Source of the DNA: Amoebidium appalachense
Lineage: Eukaryota; Ichthyosporea
NCBI GenBank assembly: GCA_963693365.1
Contig: CAVNZM010000004.1
Coordinates: forward strand, 2,046,001 to 2,110,000
DNA length: 64,000 bases
Direction of reading: 5' to 3'
Part shown: one piece after another, positions 32,340 through 43,352 of the stretch
Layout of the letters: each line of letters starts with the position of its first letter
Numbering within the stretch: the stretch's first letter is position 1
Made by a program: the position numbers and the translations under genes
The notes under the pieces: model-generated
What the model was told of the DNA's origin: nothing
Databases searched by the model: none
The model's input: only the letters and a program-made list of their open reading frames with translations

Positions 32340-32513
32340 GGGGGGGGGGGGGGGGGGGGGGGGGAGAAAGAGGGGGGGGGGGGGGGGGGGGGATAACGGT
32401 TAAAGGTGAAACGTAACTTGTGGAACATGTATATATATATATATATATACTATACTATATATATATATGATATATATATATATATTTGGCCAATGTGTGG
32501 GGAGGGGGGTGCA

Positions 32514-32549
<36 letters not shown>

Positions 32550-32579
32550 TACAGAACTCTGTCCCTGTACACATGTGAG

Positions 32580-32614
<35 letters not shown>

Positions 32615-32630
32615 GTTTGTGTGTGTGTAT
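32300..32630. repeat. Long poly-G tract, TA repeats, second poly-G tract, TG repeats
   Basis: G-dominated from about 32300 to 32391 with A interruptions, TA repeats 32432-32486, G-run 32515-32547, TG repeats 32575-32628. Confidence 0.95.
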
Positions 32631-32639
32631 GCTTACCTC

Positions 32640-34550
32640 CTCTGCTATTTCACAACAAGGCTTTCCCTTCCTCAATGCGGCTCCCCCGCATCTCCCCCCC
32701 CCCCCCCCCCTGGGTACTACGTCAGCTAGCAATGATGCATTAGGCCGGGGGCAGATGACATTGGCAATAGGCAGACTGCAATACTAGTGGTGCCATGGGG
32801 AGAAGCAGGGAAAAGCTACATGCAAGTTAGTCTGCTCGTTAGTCTGGTGCAAGCTCTTTAATCATTTGCACTGCTCCAATGTATATGCCGCGGCACTGAA
32901 TTTGTAAAAACACTAACGTTGGCCATCCCGGAGAAACTCAACGTTTTGCACGTTTTCCCGGTCAAAGTTGACGAGCTCAAATCCACACTGCAAGTTGCAG
33001 GGGTGTCAGTTGCATCAACTTTACATGGTTGACGGTCGTGCATTGTTTTTTTACAAGGCTTTGCATATGATTCATACTCACCGAGACGAGGAAACATACA
33101 TACAGTAGTAAGCGTGACTGGAAGGGGGATGGGTGTGAATTTTTTTTCAGTATAGCAATACAGAGTACAAATTTTGGAATCTCTCAATCCATCCCCTCCA
33201 CCACCCCCCGTAATGCCCTCCAGTCAATCATGTGACTTACTGCTCCACACTCCCCCAACATCCCAACATACGACACTCCTCTTCTCCACGCACGCATGCG
33301 CATGCACCGCTTTTTACACCACAACACAAAATACACATTTTTACCACATTTAACACAAGCACCCGCACGCATACACAAATCCCTAGTTCAGTATGTTTGC
33401 TCCACGTGCACAGGCTTGAAAGTTTGAGAACCGGTCTCTAGCCGATACTAGTAGCATCAATGATTGGGGTTTCCTAGTGGTTTGCTAGCCCTGTGGTCCA
33501 TTCAATGGCGTGGTAAACGGTTCCTGATGTTTCCTAGACGGTGGTGTCCTAGTGGGCCACATCCTTTGTACATGGTGCCGGAGCTGTGTGGGCCGTTGTA
33601 TTGTGTTCCCTTTGTTCCGTTTAGCCAAACTGGGCTCCTTTTCTGCCACACTCCACACCCACCTATCCACTTCCTATTACCCTGCACAACTGTATACACT
33701 TTACCAATGGCATCAGCGATTTCCTTCTTAACTTAACACAGGTGATTATCTCAAGTCCCATTGATTCTTGTTTCCAATACCGGGACACAATCGTCACACA
33801 CATAATACCACCCTCCCAACCTGGTTACTTTAGTTTTTTTTTTTTTTTTTTTTTTTCATTTTCAGTTATTTCATTTTATTTTTTTGGCCCCCTTGCAGTG
33901 GTCTGGTTTGTGTTTTCTCCGAGATTGATTTTCTGTAATGTGTGTGGTGCTACCACTGTGGTCGTGTAGTACTATTAATAAGGGGTGTATTTCATTTGTA
34001 TTAAGATGTACAAAGCATGCCGCATGATGTGGAGCACATGTCGGGTTTCCAGATTGGCCGAAGAGAGCGGTTAGTAAAGTGCAATAATGCCCAATCGTGA
34101 AGAACACATGTCTGGTATGCCGAAGTTCATTGCTGCTAGATGGCAAGTTGTTCCACTTGTCCGTTACTGTAGTGTTTTAGAAAAGTTGCAAGCGAAAACT
34201 TGAAGTTGCACACTCTGTTACGATAAGTCCCGGAATAATTGTTGCGTGGGTGGAATGTCTCATGATTACTCACACACCCCATAAAGGGCCCTGCGAAACG
34301 AATCTGGAGGAGCTGGAAAGAAAACTGTGAGAATTGATTTCGGACCTTTCTTTCTCTCCTTTTTAATTTTCTTTTCCCCCTTCAACTCCAAACTACACGC
34401 TCAGGCCGCAGTTGGAAGGCAGGAGTGGGTAGGCGGGTGGCAAATCATGGTGGATGTTGTGGCTGGTGCCGTGTCCGAAGTTGTTTGTGTGTGAGCGCAC
34501 GCAAGGGTGGAGTGATGATGTCTGTGGGTGTGCGTGTATGTATGCGTATG
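32640..34550. other. Intergenic, no secure gene
   Basis: A short stretch at 32915-32990 is protein-like on both strands and is flanked by splice-like AG/GT signals, so it could be a small exon, but the strand cannot be chosen. The rest (T-run at 33834, AT-rich sequence) shows no exon. Confidence 0.35.
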
Positions 34551-34555
34551 TGTGT

Positions 34556-34567
34556 TTTTTTTTTTTT

Positions 34568-34614
<47 letters not shown>
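34556..34614. repeat. T-run followed by G-run
   Basis: About 22 T then about 36 G. The T-run/G-run junction recurs at 18557, 47183 and, complemented, at 36199 and 53612. Confidence 0.95.
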
Positions 34615-35169
34615 CTGGTTGGGAGGGATGTAGCGTAGTGTAGGCATCACCCATTACATAAAAAAATAACTGGATTTTTTGCATTACGTATCATACGAAA
34701 TGATCATATTGATACCTGTTGTTTTGTACGGGTCTAAGGGAGCAGAGTGCACAGAGGTGTCATGCAGAGCACGACCAACACAATAAAGAGAGGGCAATCG
34801 AAGTTGTTCACGACACAAGACAGTTTGAAACAACAACTGACGTTTATTGCACTCTCGGGCCCTTTTGTTCTGGCTCATTCATCATCTCATCTCAACTAAA
34901 AGAAGGGAACCAATCGGGTTCCTTCAAACGACAGGGCAATACATTCCAATCGAGAAAACGCTTTCTAACTTCCAACACTACAGAAGCTTAGAAACTCTTA
35001 ACTCTTAGAAACGCTTAAAAACCAAAGACAACAAAGCTAGCTACCCAATCACTCTACTCGCAGTAAAACAGAGGAGAGCAAACACAAGTAAAACACAACA
35101 CATCCTGACAGGCAAGGGAGCCAGGTGTGCACAGATCTACAGTGCACACAGAAACAAGGGAGAGAGAGT

Positions 35170-36055
<886 letters not shown>

Positions 36056-36072
36056 ACACCAACCCTCCCACC

Positions 36073-36095
36073 ATGCTCACCCCCCTGGGGAAACG
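36073..36095 (+). CDS. Possible tiny first exon
   Basis: CACCATGCTCACCCCCCTGG then GGAAAC and a GTAAGT donor: an ATG in good context, about 22 coding bases and a consensus donor. No second exon was found, so this may be chance. Confidence 0.15.
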
Positions 36096-36198
36096 TAAGT
36101 ATTAGAGTTTGACTTTACCTAAGACTGGAAAAAAGACAAAACAAAAAGACGTGACAAAAATACAAAAACTTGAAAACATAGTCCGATGGAAGAAGAAA

Positions 36199-36201
36199 GG
36201 T

Positions 36202-36255
<54 letters not shown>
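36199..36255. repeat. A-run followed by G-run
   Basis: About 25 A then about 31 G. Confidence 0.95.
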
Positions 36256-36256
<1 letters not shown>

Positions 36257-36867
36257 ATGTGCTAGACGAATTCGTGAAATGTGCCCACCCGGGGGTTCTC
36301 GTCTCTCCACAATAGCATGTGTTGCGACTTTCCAACCACTCATGCATTCATTGTTAGCAACCCATTCCTTCTTATTTCAAAGCAAAAGGCGAGCCAACCT
36401 CTTTTGGCCAAGGACGAGCAGAAAACAGAAAACCCAAACACAAACAAGCAGAAGATACAATGAAAACCCAAGAAGTCAAGTAGAGCCGAAGTCAGGCTAG
36501 TACAGATCCTGCAAAGCTCCTCACCCACTAACTTAACCTATTTACAGAAGAGAAGGGAAGCGGGGAAATAGAGAGACAAAGAGGGGGGGGGGGGGGGGGG
36601 GGAGACAAGAGAGAGAGAGAGAAAGAGAGAGAGAGAGTACTTGGAGGGGGGGGAGGGGGGGGGGGGGGGGTGCGCTTACAAACGGTGGTTAGGGCAGGAG
36701 TAGAGAGAGGAATGATGAACGGGTGGTGAGGCGGGAGAAATTATGTAGTTGGAAGGGAGAACTGAAGAAGTATTGTGAAGGGAGACAGGGGGAATCGGGA
36801 TATTAGGTGTTCGAAGCACACAAATATAGGCGATGCCTATGTTGCACATGTGTGTACAGAAACTTAC

Positions 36868-36949
36868 GTTGGCCATTCAGGCCTGTGTCCACCAAAACCT
36901 GCAGCTGTTCCGGAGTCGTGCTAAGTTCGAGCTTTTTCTTAGGCGCCAT
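36868..36949 (-). CDS. Probable first exon of an unknown gene
   Basis: Minus strand ATG at 36949: [20 protein letters not shown] then DTGLNGQ, ending at a consensus GTAAGT donor (36867-36862). It codes a lysine-rich N terminus. Downstream exons (lower coordinates) were not identified among the repeats at 36100-36700. Family unknown. Confidence 0.4.
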
Positions 36950-36997
36950 TGCTCACTCATATGTGTGCCACAGTACGTGTGCGGATCTGTATGTGCC

Positions 36998-37290
36998 TGC
37001 GTGTGTGTGTGTGTGCGTGCAGTATGTGCCTGCGTGTGTGTGTGTGTGCGTGCAGTATGTGCCTGCGTGTGCGTGTGTGTGCGTGCATGCGTGTACACGT
37101 CCGTGCGAGCGTACGTGCGTGTGTGCGTACGTGCGTGCGTGCGTGTATATGCGTGCGTGTGTGCGTGTGTACGTGCGTGCGTGCGTGTGTGTGTGTGCGT
37201 GTGTACGTGCGTGTATGTGTGTGCGTGCGTGCGTGCGTGCGTACGTGCGTGCGTGCGTGCGTGCGTGCATGTGTGTGCGTGTGTGCCGGT
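36998..37290. repeat. GTGC/GTGT/TGCG degenerate repeat
   Basis: Tetranucleotide GTGC runs interspersed with a duplicated GTGCAGTATGTGCCTGCG block near 37013-37060. ORFs here are repeat artefacts. Confidence 0.9.
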
Positions 37291-37344
37291 GTGTGCCACC
37301 CGAGAGTGCCACCAGTGACTTTTGCGTCCGTTAATGCCTCTACA

Positions 37345-37391
37345 TCTTATGCTCGGACAATCGATTGTCGAATTGTTCGTTTGAACTGGTG
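37345..37391. repeat. Minisatellite flank left of the DIRS-type element
   Basis: GATTGTCGAATTGTTCGTTT resembles, reversed, the minisatellite at 28280-28457; it resumes at 41157. Confidence 0.6.
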
Positions 37392-37600
37392 ATTTAGATA
37401 TGTTGTTGCTTCGATTTGCTTATTGGCTCGGCTCAGCCAAGTGCCCACTGGACACGATCATCAGAAACGTACACATACCCTGGCATGCACTGCCTCTCTA
37501 CGAACAAAATCCAAATAAACACACCGCACGAAGAAAACCCCTCTACCCTATCCTCCCCCTCCACTACCCTCAATGCGTGGGCGTGTGTTTGTGTACGTGT

Positions 37601-37605
37601 GTGTG

Positions 37606-37677
<72 letters not shown>

Positions 37678-37722
37678 ATGTATGTGTGCATGTGTGGGTG
37701 TGTGTCTGTGTGTGTGTGTGTG
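37601..37722. repeat. TG microsatellite inside the DIRS-type element terminus
   Basis: TG repeats at about 37601-37674 with degenerate TG/CATG sequence to 37722. Confidence 0.95.
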
Positions 37723-38056
37723 CCGTAGCCAATCAGCAAGAGACTAGCTAAAGACGGGGAAATGCAACACAGCGCGGGCGGGTGGGTGGGGTTAAGTAGG
37801 GGTTGACGGGGAAACAAAGCTAAGACGAGTAGAACGAGTCGCCGCCTATATACCATAGTCGGCTCCCTAGTGGCCACTGATTGTTGGAACCCTATTCCAA
37901 CCAATCAGTTGGCCTAAATACATCTCTAAATAGAGCTTGATGAATCAAGCGAAGTATTTAGATATGTTGTTGCTATCTGCGACCACATTCTTATTTTACA
38001 GAAATAATACACAAAGCTGGATGGCAGGAGCGGCGCGGCGAGTGATTTTCATCCAA

Positions 38057-38963
38057 TCATGAAGGGGGGCAGGTGCTGCCGTCCAATAGGAAGGCACGCA
38101 TTCGCCAAGACCGGACACCGACCGGAAACACCACTTCTTCGGGGGCTAGGTCCGTGTGGGCCTGTGCCATCCCTTGCACCACCGGCCACCATAAGGCGGT
38201 GTCCCACACCGGGACCACTAATATTCCCTGCGCACATTCCCGCTGAATCTTCGCCACTGTCCGCTTGATCAACGGAAACGGTGGCGCCCACCAGCTGGGG
38301 GGCCCGCCATGCGGCGGCAAGCCCGTCTGTCGTATCCTATTGTGTATTTACTAGAGACGCGGCACTCTACTAAGGGTACACACACGAAAAGGAACGAACG
38401 TGTACGGAAAAACGGTAAAGTTTATTCAGACCAGGCTCCGACGGGCAAAACTTAGATCCGTACGGAAATTCAATGAGGCTAAGTCACAACTGAGGCCATC
38501 AAGGCCGTGCCCTCAAAGATCATCATCACCTGGCCCCCCTACGATGCCACATTCCAAACATTCCGATCTACTTTATCGTGCGCCTGCACGAGCTAAGTCG
38601 ATCTACTCAAACTAATATATTTATCCATATCTCACCCCTCCCCCTCCCCCTAGTGGCACCGCAGAGTCTAAATCTACATTTCATACTATCCTCCCCCCCC
38701 CCCCTCCCTCCCCCCTTTCCTCTACATCGAAATATATAAATACGTTTGGCAACATACACTATCAAACCTTGCCAATACTTACAAAAGGGCTTCTGCCCGA
38801 ACAATCACATTCCTAAGTCCTCCTACGATCTATCCTACACACTAATTAGAATTCTATTGGTCGGCTGCCCCAGCTGACGTGGTCCTGCCCTGCGCCGGCA
38901 GAGGCAAGATGCACGCAGCTGTACAGCTATCTTGAGGCCCGGGACTTGATCTTGATGATCTGT

Positions 38964-38994
<31 letters not shown>

Positions 38995-40713
38995 GATCTC
39001 GATCGTAGACTTAGGCTGATCTGCTGAGACGGATTAGTATATGTCACCGTCCTGCCCACCGCTCACGGGGACCACCGCGGTCCATGTGTGAAACGTGGGT
39101 TTGACTGCTGTCACGGGTGTAGCAAACCGATCCACCGCCGTGTGCAATCCGAGTGTCTGCTCGATACGCTCGACCCCCGCAGGGGTAACCGACCACTCGT
39201 GGCGGGGATCAATCCGCGACAACCAATCCACACGGTCGTTCACTTCGCCCGGAATGTATGACAGCTCTTGGGGCCAGGGGAGCCCCTTTTCCAAACACAA
39301 CTGCAGCAGTTGCCATAGCACTCGCTGCATGGCGGGGCTGCTGCTGCCCTTTTTGCGCACCGCGCCCAACGCGGCCTGGGCGTCTGACTGCCAGCGTACG
39401 CGCTGACGTTGGATTAGGGCCTGCATTTCGGGCCTGCAGTAGGCCTCGAGTAGGCCCTCGCACTCCGCCACTGCAGCCGCCCGCGGTGCATCGCTCTCCG
39501 CCCAACGACCGAAAGCCTCCACAACCTGCGGGGTTGGTAGGCCCAACTGTAGTACTGCCCCCCACCCGTGTGAGGTGGCAGCATCTGTGATGAGAGTGGC
39601 CGTGATAGGCTCAGGCCAGATTTCCGTGCGGGGAAGCCGACCTATTATACCCATGGTTTTACCGATAATGCGTAGCTGCCGACCCGTTAACCGCACAAAG
39701 CTACGCCAGTTCCCGCCGCGTAGAGCACCATACACCGGCCGGACAACCGTGAGTACATGAGGCACCGCCGCACGCAAACTAACAACCAACCGTGACCCTA
39801 GCCATCTAGCCACCTGCTTCTTTTCCACCCACCGCCGTCCTTTGCGCGCCTTAGCCATTAAAGAGCGTGTTTCCCCCGATAATTTTTCCAAAGACGCCAA
39901 TGTGGGAGACAAATACCCTTCCTCCAAATTTATATGGATGCCTAAATGGTCGAGGGCACTCACTGGGTCCCAATGAGCCTTATTCGGATGCTTCGTAAGG
40001 CCGGTGACTTTCAATTCCTGCTCCACCACCCCGCGTGTGTCGAGTGCCCGTGCCGCCTGTTCGAAGATGGCCCAGTCATCGAGGAAAACCAACGAACGGA
40101 TGCCGCGTGCACGTAACCGACGCCGCGCGAACTCGCGCATAAGGCGCATGAAAAAGTAGGGACTGAGGGAGTAACCGAAGGGAAGCACCGTGTACTGGAA
40201 GAGTTGTCCCCCCACACGAATTTGGAAATACTTGCGGAACCGGGGTTGAATGGCTAGTGCAAAATATCCGTCTTCGTGGTCGAAACTGAAAGCGTGGTCA
40301 CCCGGCTGCGCGAGCGCCCGCAAATCGCTGAGGGTTTCGTACTTGATACCACGTGCGACGGCGTATTAATTCACAGGACGCATATCAATAATGAGCCGGA
40401 CGTTTCCGTTGGGCTTCCGCAGCCCAAAAGACTTCGAAACACACCATTTTGCGCTTTCAGGCACTGTCTCGAGGGCCCCCTTACTCACTAACCGTTCAAC
40501 TTCCACTGCTGCTTCTGCCTCTGAAACTTCGTCGATATCCAGATAGCCACCTGCATCAAAAGGGGCAGGACGCGCACTCTTCCATTCTGGTGTGATGCCG
40601 TACTTAATCCAGAACAAAACTTCTTTAGACGCACCCCCACGCTCCCACTCATCTACACAGGCACGAACTCTCTGATACAATGGCAGTTGGGATGCATCAC
40701 TTGCATCTCCCAT
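38057..40713 (-). pseudogene. Reverse transcriptase/RNase H of the DIRS-type element, broken
   Basis: The minus strand starts MGDASDASQLPLYQRVRACV at 40713. RT motifs: VRLIIDMRPVN, FSFDHEDGYFALAI, QYTVLPFGYSLSPYFFMRLM and SLVFLDDWAIF. RNase H motifs: LITDAATSHGWGAVL, WQSDAQAAL, DWLSRIDPRHEW. An in-frame TAA follows DMRPVN at about 40368, and the frame ends at 39034. The conserved tail (APPFPLIKRTVAKIQREC, VPVWDTALWWPVV) reappears at 38320-38057, separated by about 700 bp of unrelated sequence. It copies element RNA into DNA in intact relatives; this copy is dead by one stop and one insertion. Confidence 0.85.
38335..39033. other. Insertion of about 700 bp within the DIRS-type coding region
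   Basis: Splits the RNase H tail. Contains a C-run (38967-38994), C-rich low complexity near 38690, and no ORF. Its ends show no clear inverted repeat or target duplication, so its nature is open. Confidence 0.4.
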
Positions 40714-41156
40714 CCTGCCTTCGAAGAAATTGAGACACTACACCTGTCTGCAGCACTACGCGCGCTTGCAAACAGTTTATCTACAACACTACGCGCTCTC
40801 GTAGAACCTAACTAGAAAGGGCCGCAGCCCAGTTGCCCTCAGGCCGTGGGTGCAGCTCACCCCTACGCAAATAGCTATCTATTTAGATATACCCACCACT
40901 GCTAATTACGCTCCACAACTGCTACCCGGGCGCCACGCTGCCCTACCGAGCTAAGCCGAGCCTCCTGCCGTCTGTCGGCCCTCTACAGCTAAGTAGGGGC
41001 CGACGGGGAAACAAAGCTAAGACGAGTAGAACGAGTCGCCGCCTATATACCATAGTCGGCTCCCTAGTGGCCACTGATTGTTGGAACCCGATTCCAACCA
41101 ATCAGTTGGCCTAAATACATCTCTAAATAGAGCTTGATGAATCAAGCGAAGTATTT

Positions 41157-41460
41157 GGTCATTTGAACTTCCGGTGAATTGATCATTTATTTGGTAATTT
41201 TGGTTTAATTATAATGAATTGTCGAATTGTACTTTTGAAATGGTAATTTGACCATTTATAACGGTGAAATATGAATTGTCCAAATTGTTCTTTGAAAGTG
41301 AAGATTTGGTGATCTGAAAGGGTATATTTTGGTCATTAGATAGGGTGTCGAATTGTTCATTTAAACAGGTAGTTTGGTCATTTGAACATTAATTTGATGA
41401 ATTAATCATTTGATCCCATTGTTTGGTCATTTGAACATTTGAACCGGTGAGTAAGGGGAA
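41157..41460. repeat. Degenerate minisatellite (GGTCATTTGAAC type)
   Basis: GGTCATTTGAAC, TTTGGTAATTT, GTCGAATTGTTCATTTAAAC and related units at about 25-35 bp spacing; reversed relative of 28280-28457. Confidence 0.65.
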
Positions 41461-42261
41461 TGTGCAGGGCAGTAAATGGTTCTCTAAACTGACGGATTTG
41501 TCGACATCGATCGCGAATCGCATATTGTTCGATAGGATACACAATGGCAATTATTACAAAGCTGCGATCGTTTTTTGAATATCTAACAAATGTATCCAAA
41601 GACCTATTGATATACCGAATTCGGCATTCGGACCATTGATTTGCTCACTTCAGGCTTGGATATCATGCTGTACCGTACACATGTCTGGTTCTGGTCATGG
41701 GACCGTATTATGTTCATGATTCATTTCCAAATTGCATAATTGAACTGAATAATGCAGGTTGATAATCAGGCCGTGCACGTGACCACGTTCTCGGCGACCC
41801 AGAATATTAATATTACACATATGTAAAATGTATGCATACTCATGCAGGTAAATATTAAATATATGCCAAGTAGCTTCATGATGCATGGTCTGGCATGGCC
41901 TTACATATCACGGATAGAGTACGGTATCGATCCGGCCCGAGCATACATCATCATGATGATAGGTCTGTGCCACCCCGGTCAACGCGTACGGGATGAATAT
42001 GTGTGCGTGAAAAATACATGCCGCCGCAGGGTTGGGAAAAGTCAGTGACCCCCCAGCAGTATGTAGCAGCTCGGTCTTCTGTTCACCATCATTATGCACT
42101 TGCGCATGCTACACTAAAATATGGCTGCACGTCTGCGCGCAAGCTTGCGAAATCTTTCAAAGTCATGTCATGACAGGCCTGAGAGTCTTCCAAGCCACTA
42201 ATATGGTTTTTATGATGATTAAACTAAGTATACATGGACCAGATACATGGAACACAGTAGA
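41461..42261. other. Intergenic, no gene seen
   Basis: AT-balanced unique sequence without convincing exons. A short stretch near 41600-41655 (TACCGAATTCGGCATTCGGA) is the reverse of sequence near 28010-28040, so a common repeat is present. Confidence 0.45.
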
Positions 42262-42552
42262 CATTTTGGATTTTGTCCTGGTGCAGAGACTAGCGATCTT
42301 GCTAGCCTTGAGATCACAACCTAACCACTGCCGATGGTTGTGATGACGCCAGTAATGGCGTGCTGGCTTTTACCCCAGCGAGAAGAGGATGAGAAAAAGA
42401 TGATCCCGACGGGATTTGAACCCGCGACCCCTCTATCTCCGGTCGAGTGCTCTACCGACTGAGCTACGAGATCGGTTAAGATCTCGCAGGCCACCAGCCG
42501 ATCATGATCTGATTCATGCGATCGGACTGGATAACGATACCATCTTCCAACA
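42262..42552 (-). repeat. 291-bp duplicated unit containing a tRNA-like gene (unit 1)
   Basis: Starts CATTTTGGATTTTGTCCTGG and ends CATCTTCCAACA. Unit 2 at 42632-42922 differs at only a few positions. Offset is 370 bp. Confidence 0.95.
42401..42473 (-). tRNA. tRNA-like gene 1 (anticodon GGA by position)
   Basis: The minus strand folds as a cloverleaf: acceptor GATCTCG/CGGGATC (one GU pair), D arm GCTC-AGTCGGTA-GAGC, anticodon arm CTCGA-CCGGAGA-TAGAG, 5-nt variable loop, T arm GCGGG-TTCAAAT-CCCGT. Box A (TAGCTCAGTCGG) and box B (GGTTCAAATCC) match Pol III consensus, and TTTTT follows 4-5 nt after the end. Oddities: position 33 is C rather than U, the anticodon stem has one mismatch, and GGA would mean serine, whose tRNAs normally have a long variable arm. 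It may be a tRNA-derived SINE head or a pseudo-tRNA. Confidence 0.6.
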
Positions 42553-42631
42553 TCCCCACTCAGGACGAATCGCAGAATCAGGTTAGGGTGGACTGCCCCC
42601 TCAGTCCCCACTGAATCTCTGTTCATGCTAC

Positions 42632-42922
42632 CATTTTGGATTTTGTCCTGGTGCAGAGACTAGCGATCTTGCTAGCCTTGAGATCACAACCTAACCACTG
42701 CCGATGGTTGTGATGACGCTAGTAAAGGCGTGCTGGCTTTTACCCCAGCGAGAAGAGAATGAGAAAAAGATGATCCCGACGGGATTTGAACCCGCGACCC
42801 CTCTATCTCCGGTCGAGTGCTCTACCGACTGAGCTACGAGATCGGTTAAGATCTCGGAGGCCACCAGCCGATCATGATCTGATTCATGCGATCGGACTGG
42901 ATAACGATACCATCTTCCAACA
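42632..42922 (-). repeat. 291-bp duplicated unit containing a tRNA-like gene (unit 2)
   Basis: Near-identical to 42262-42552, including flanks on both sides of the tRNA-like gene, so the duplication is recent. Confidence 0.95.
42771..42843 (-). tRNA. tRNA-like gene 2, same sequence as gene 1
   Basis: Same 73-nt sequence, promoter boxes and T-run terminator as 42401-42473. Sharing the C33 and the stem mismatch means these features predate the duplication. Confidence 0.6.
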
Positions 42923-42972
42923 GACACCAAGTTTGTGCGCATCGTTCGATTCGTTGTGCTGTTACGCGTTAC

Positions 42973-42982
42973 ATGTGCATGC
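42973..42982 (-). repeat. Target-site duplication of LINE copy 2 (3-prime side)
   Basis: ATGTGCATGC, repeated at 46919-46928. Two of its bases at the far end overlap the element and are ambiguous. Confidence 0.85.
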
Positions 42983-43180
42983 GGGGGTTTACGCTGTTTA
43001 CTCGAGGCAAAGAGAACCAGTCTCAGGTATGGGGGGGGGGGGGTTTTGCTCGGAATATCCCCTCAGCGGTATATCATGATCACGTACATAGATGTCGGGT
43101 GGTGACTATATATCAGGGTTTACTTTCTCTACGAGACACCATAAAGACTACAAGGAGAAATCAATTAGTTGGGGTTCCCC

Positions 43181-43247
<67 letters not shown>

Positions 43248-43279
43248 GGGCTCCCCTCGGGACACTCGGTATCAGCTGG

Positions 43280-43348
<69 letters not shown>

Positions 43349-43352
43349 TGCG

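Larger units (their letters stand above)
37392..41156 (-). mobile_element. DIRS-superfamily retroelement relic with split direct repeats
   Basis: A 167-bp repeat occurs at 37793-37959 and 40990-41156, nearly identical. A second repeat, ATTTAGATATGTTGTTGCT, occurs at 37392-37410 and 37956-37974. In element orientation this is A1 - body - B1A2 - B2, the split-direct-repeat plan of Ngaro/PAT-type tyrosine-recombinase retroelements. The body has RT/RNase H on the minus strand but no recognisable tyrosine recombinase, so it is not autonomous. Minisatellite of one type flanks both sides. Confidence 0.75.

Noticed and set aside
32900-32995. Possible small exon, protein-like on both strands
   Set aside because: Both strands look coding and both have splice-like borders, so no strand can be chosen; left as spacer.
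33464-33736. Plus-strand frame of 90 codons
   Set aside because: Composition resembles random sequence and no splice sites frame it.
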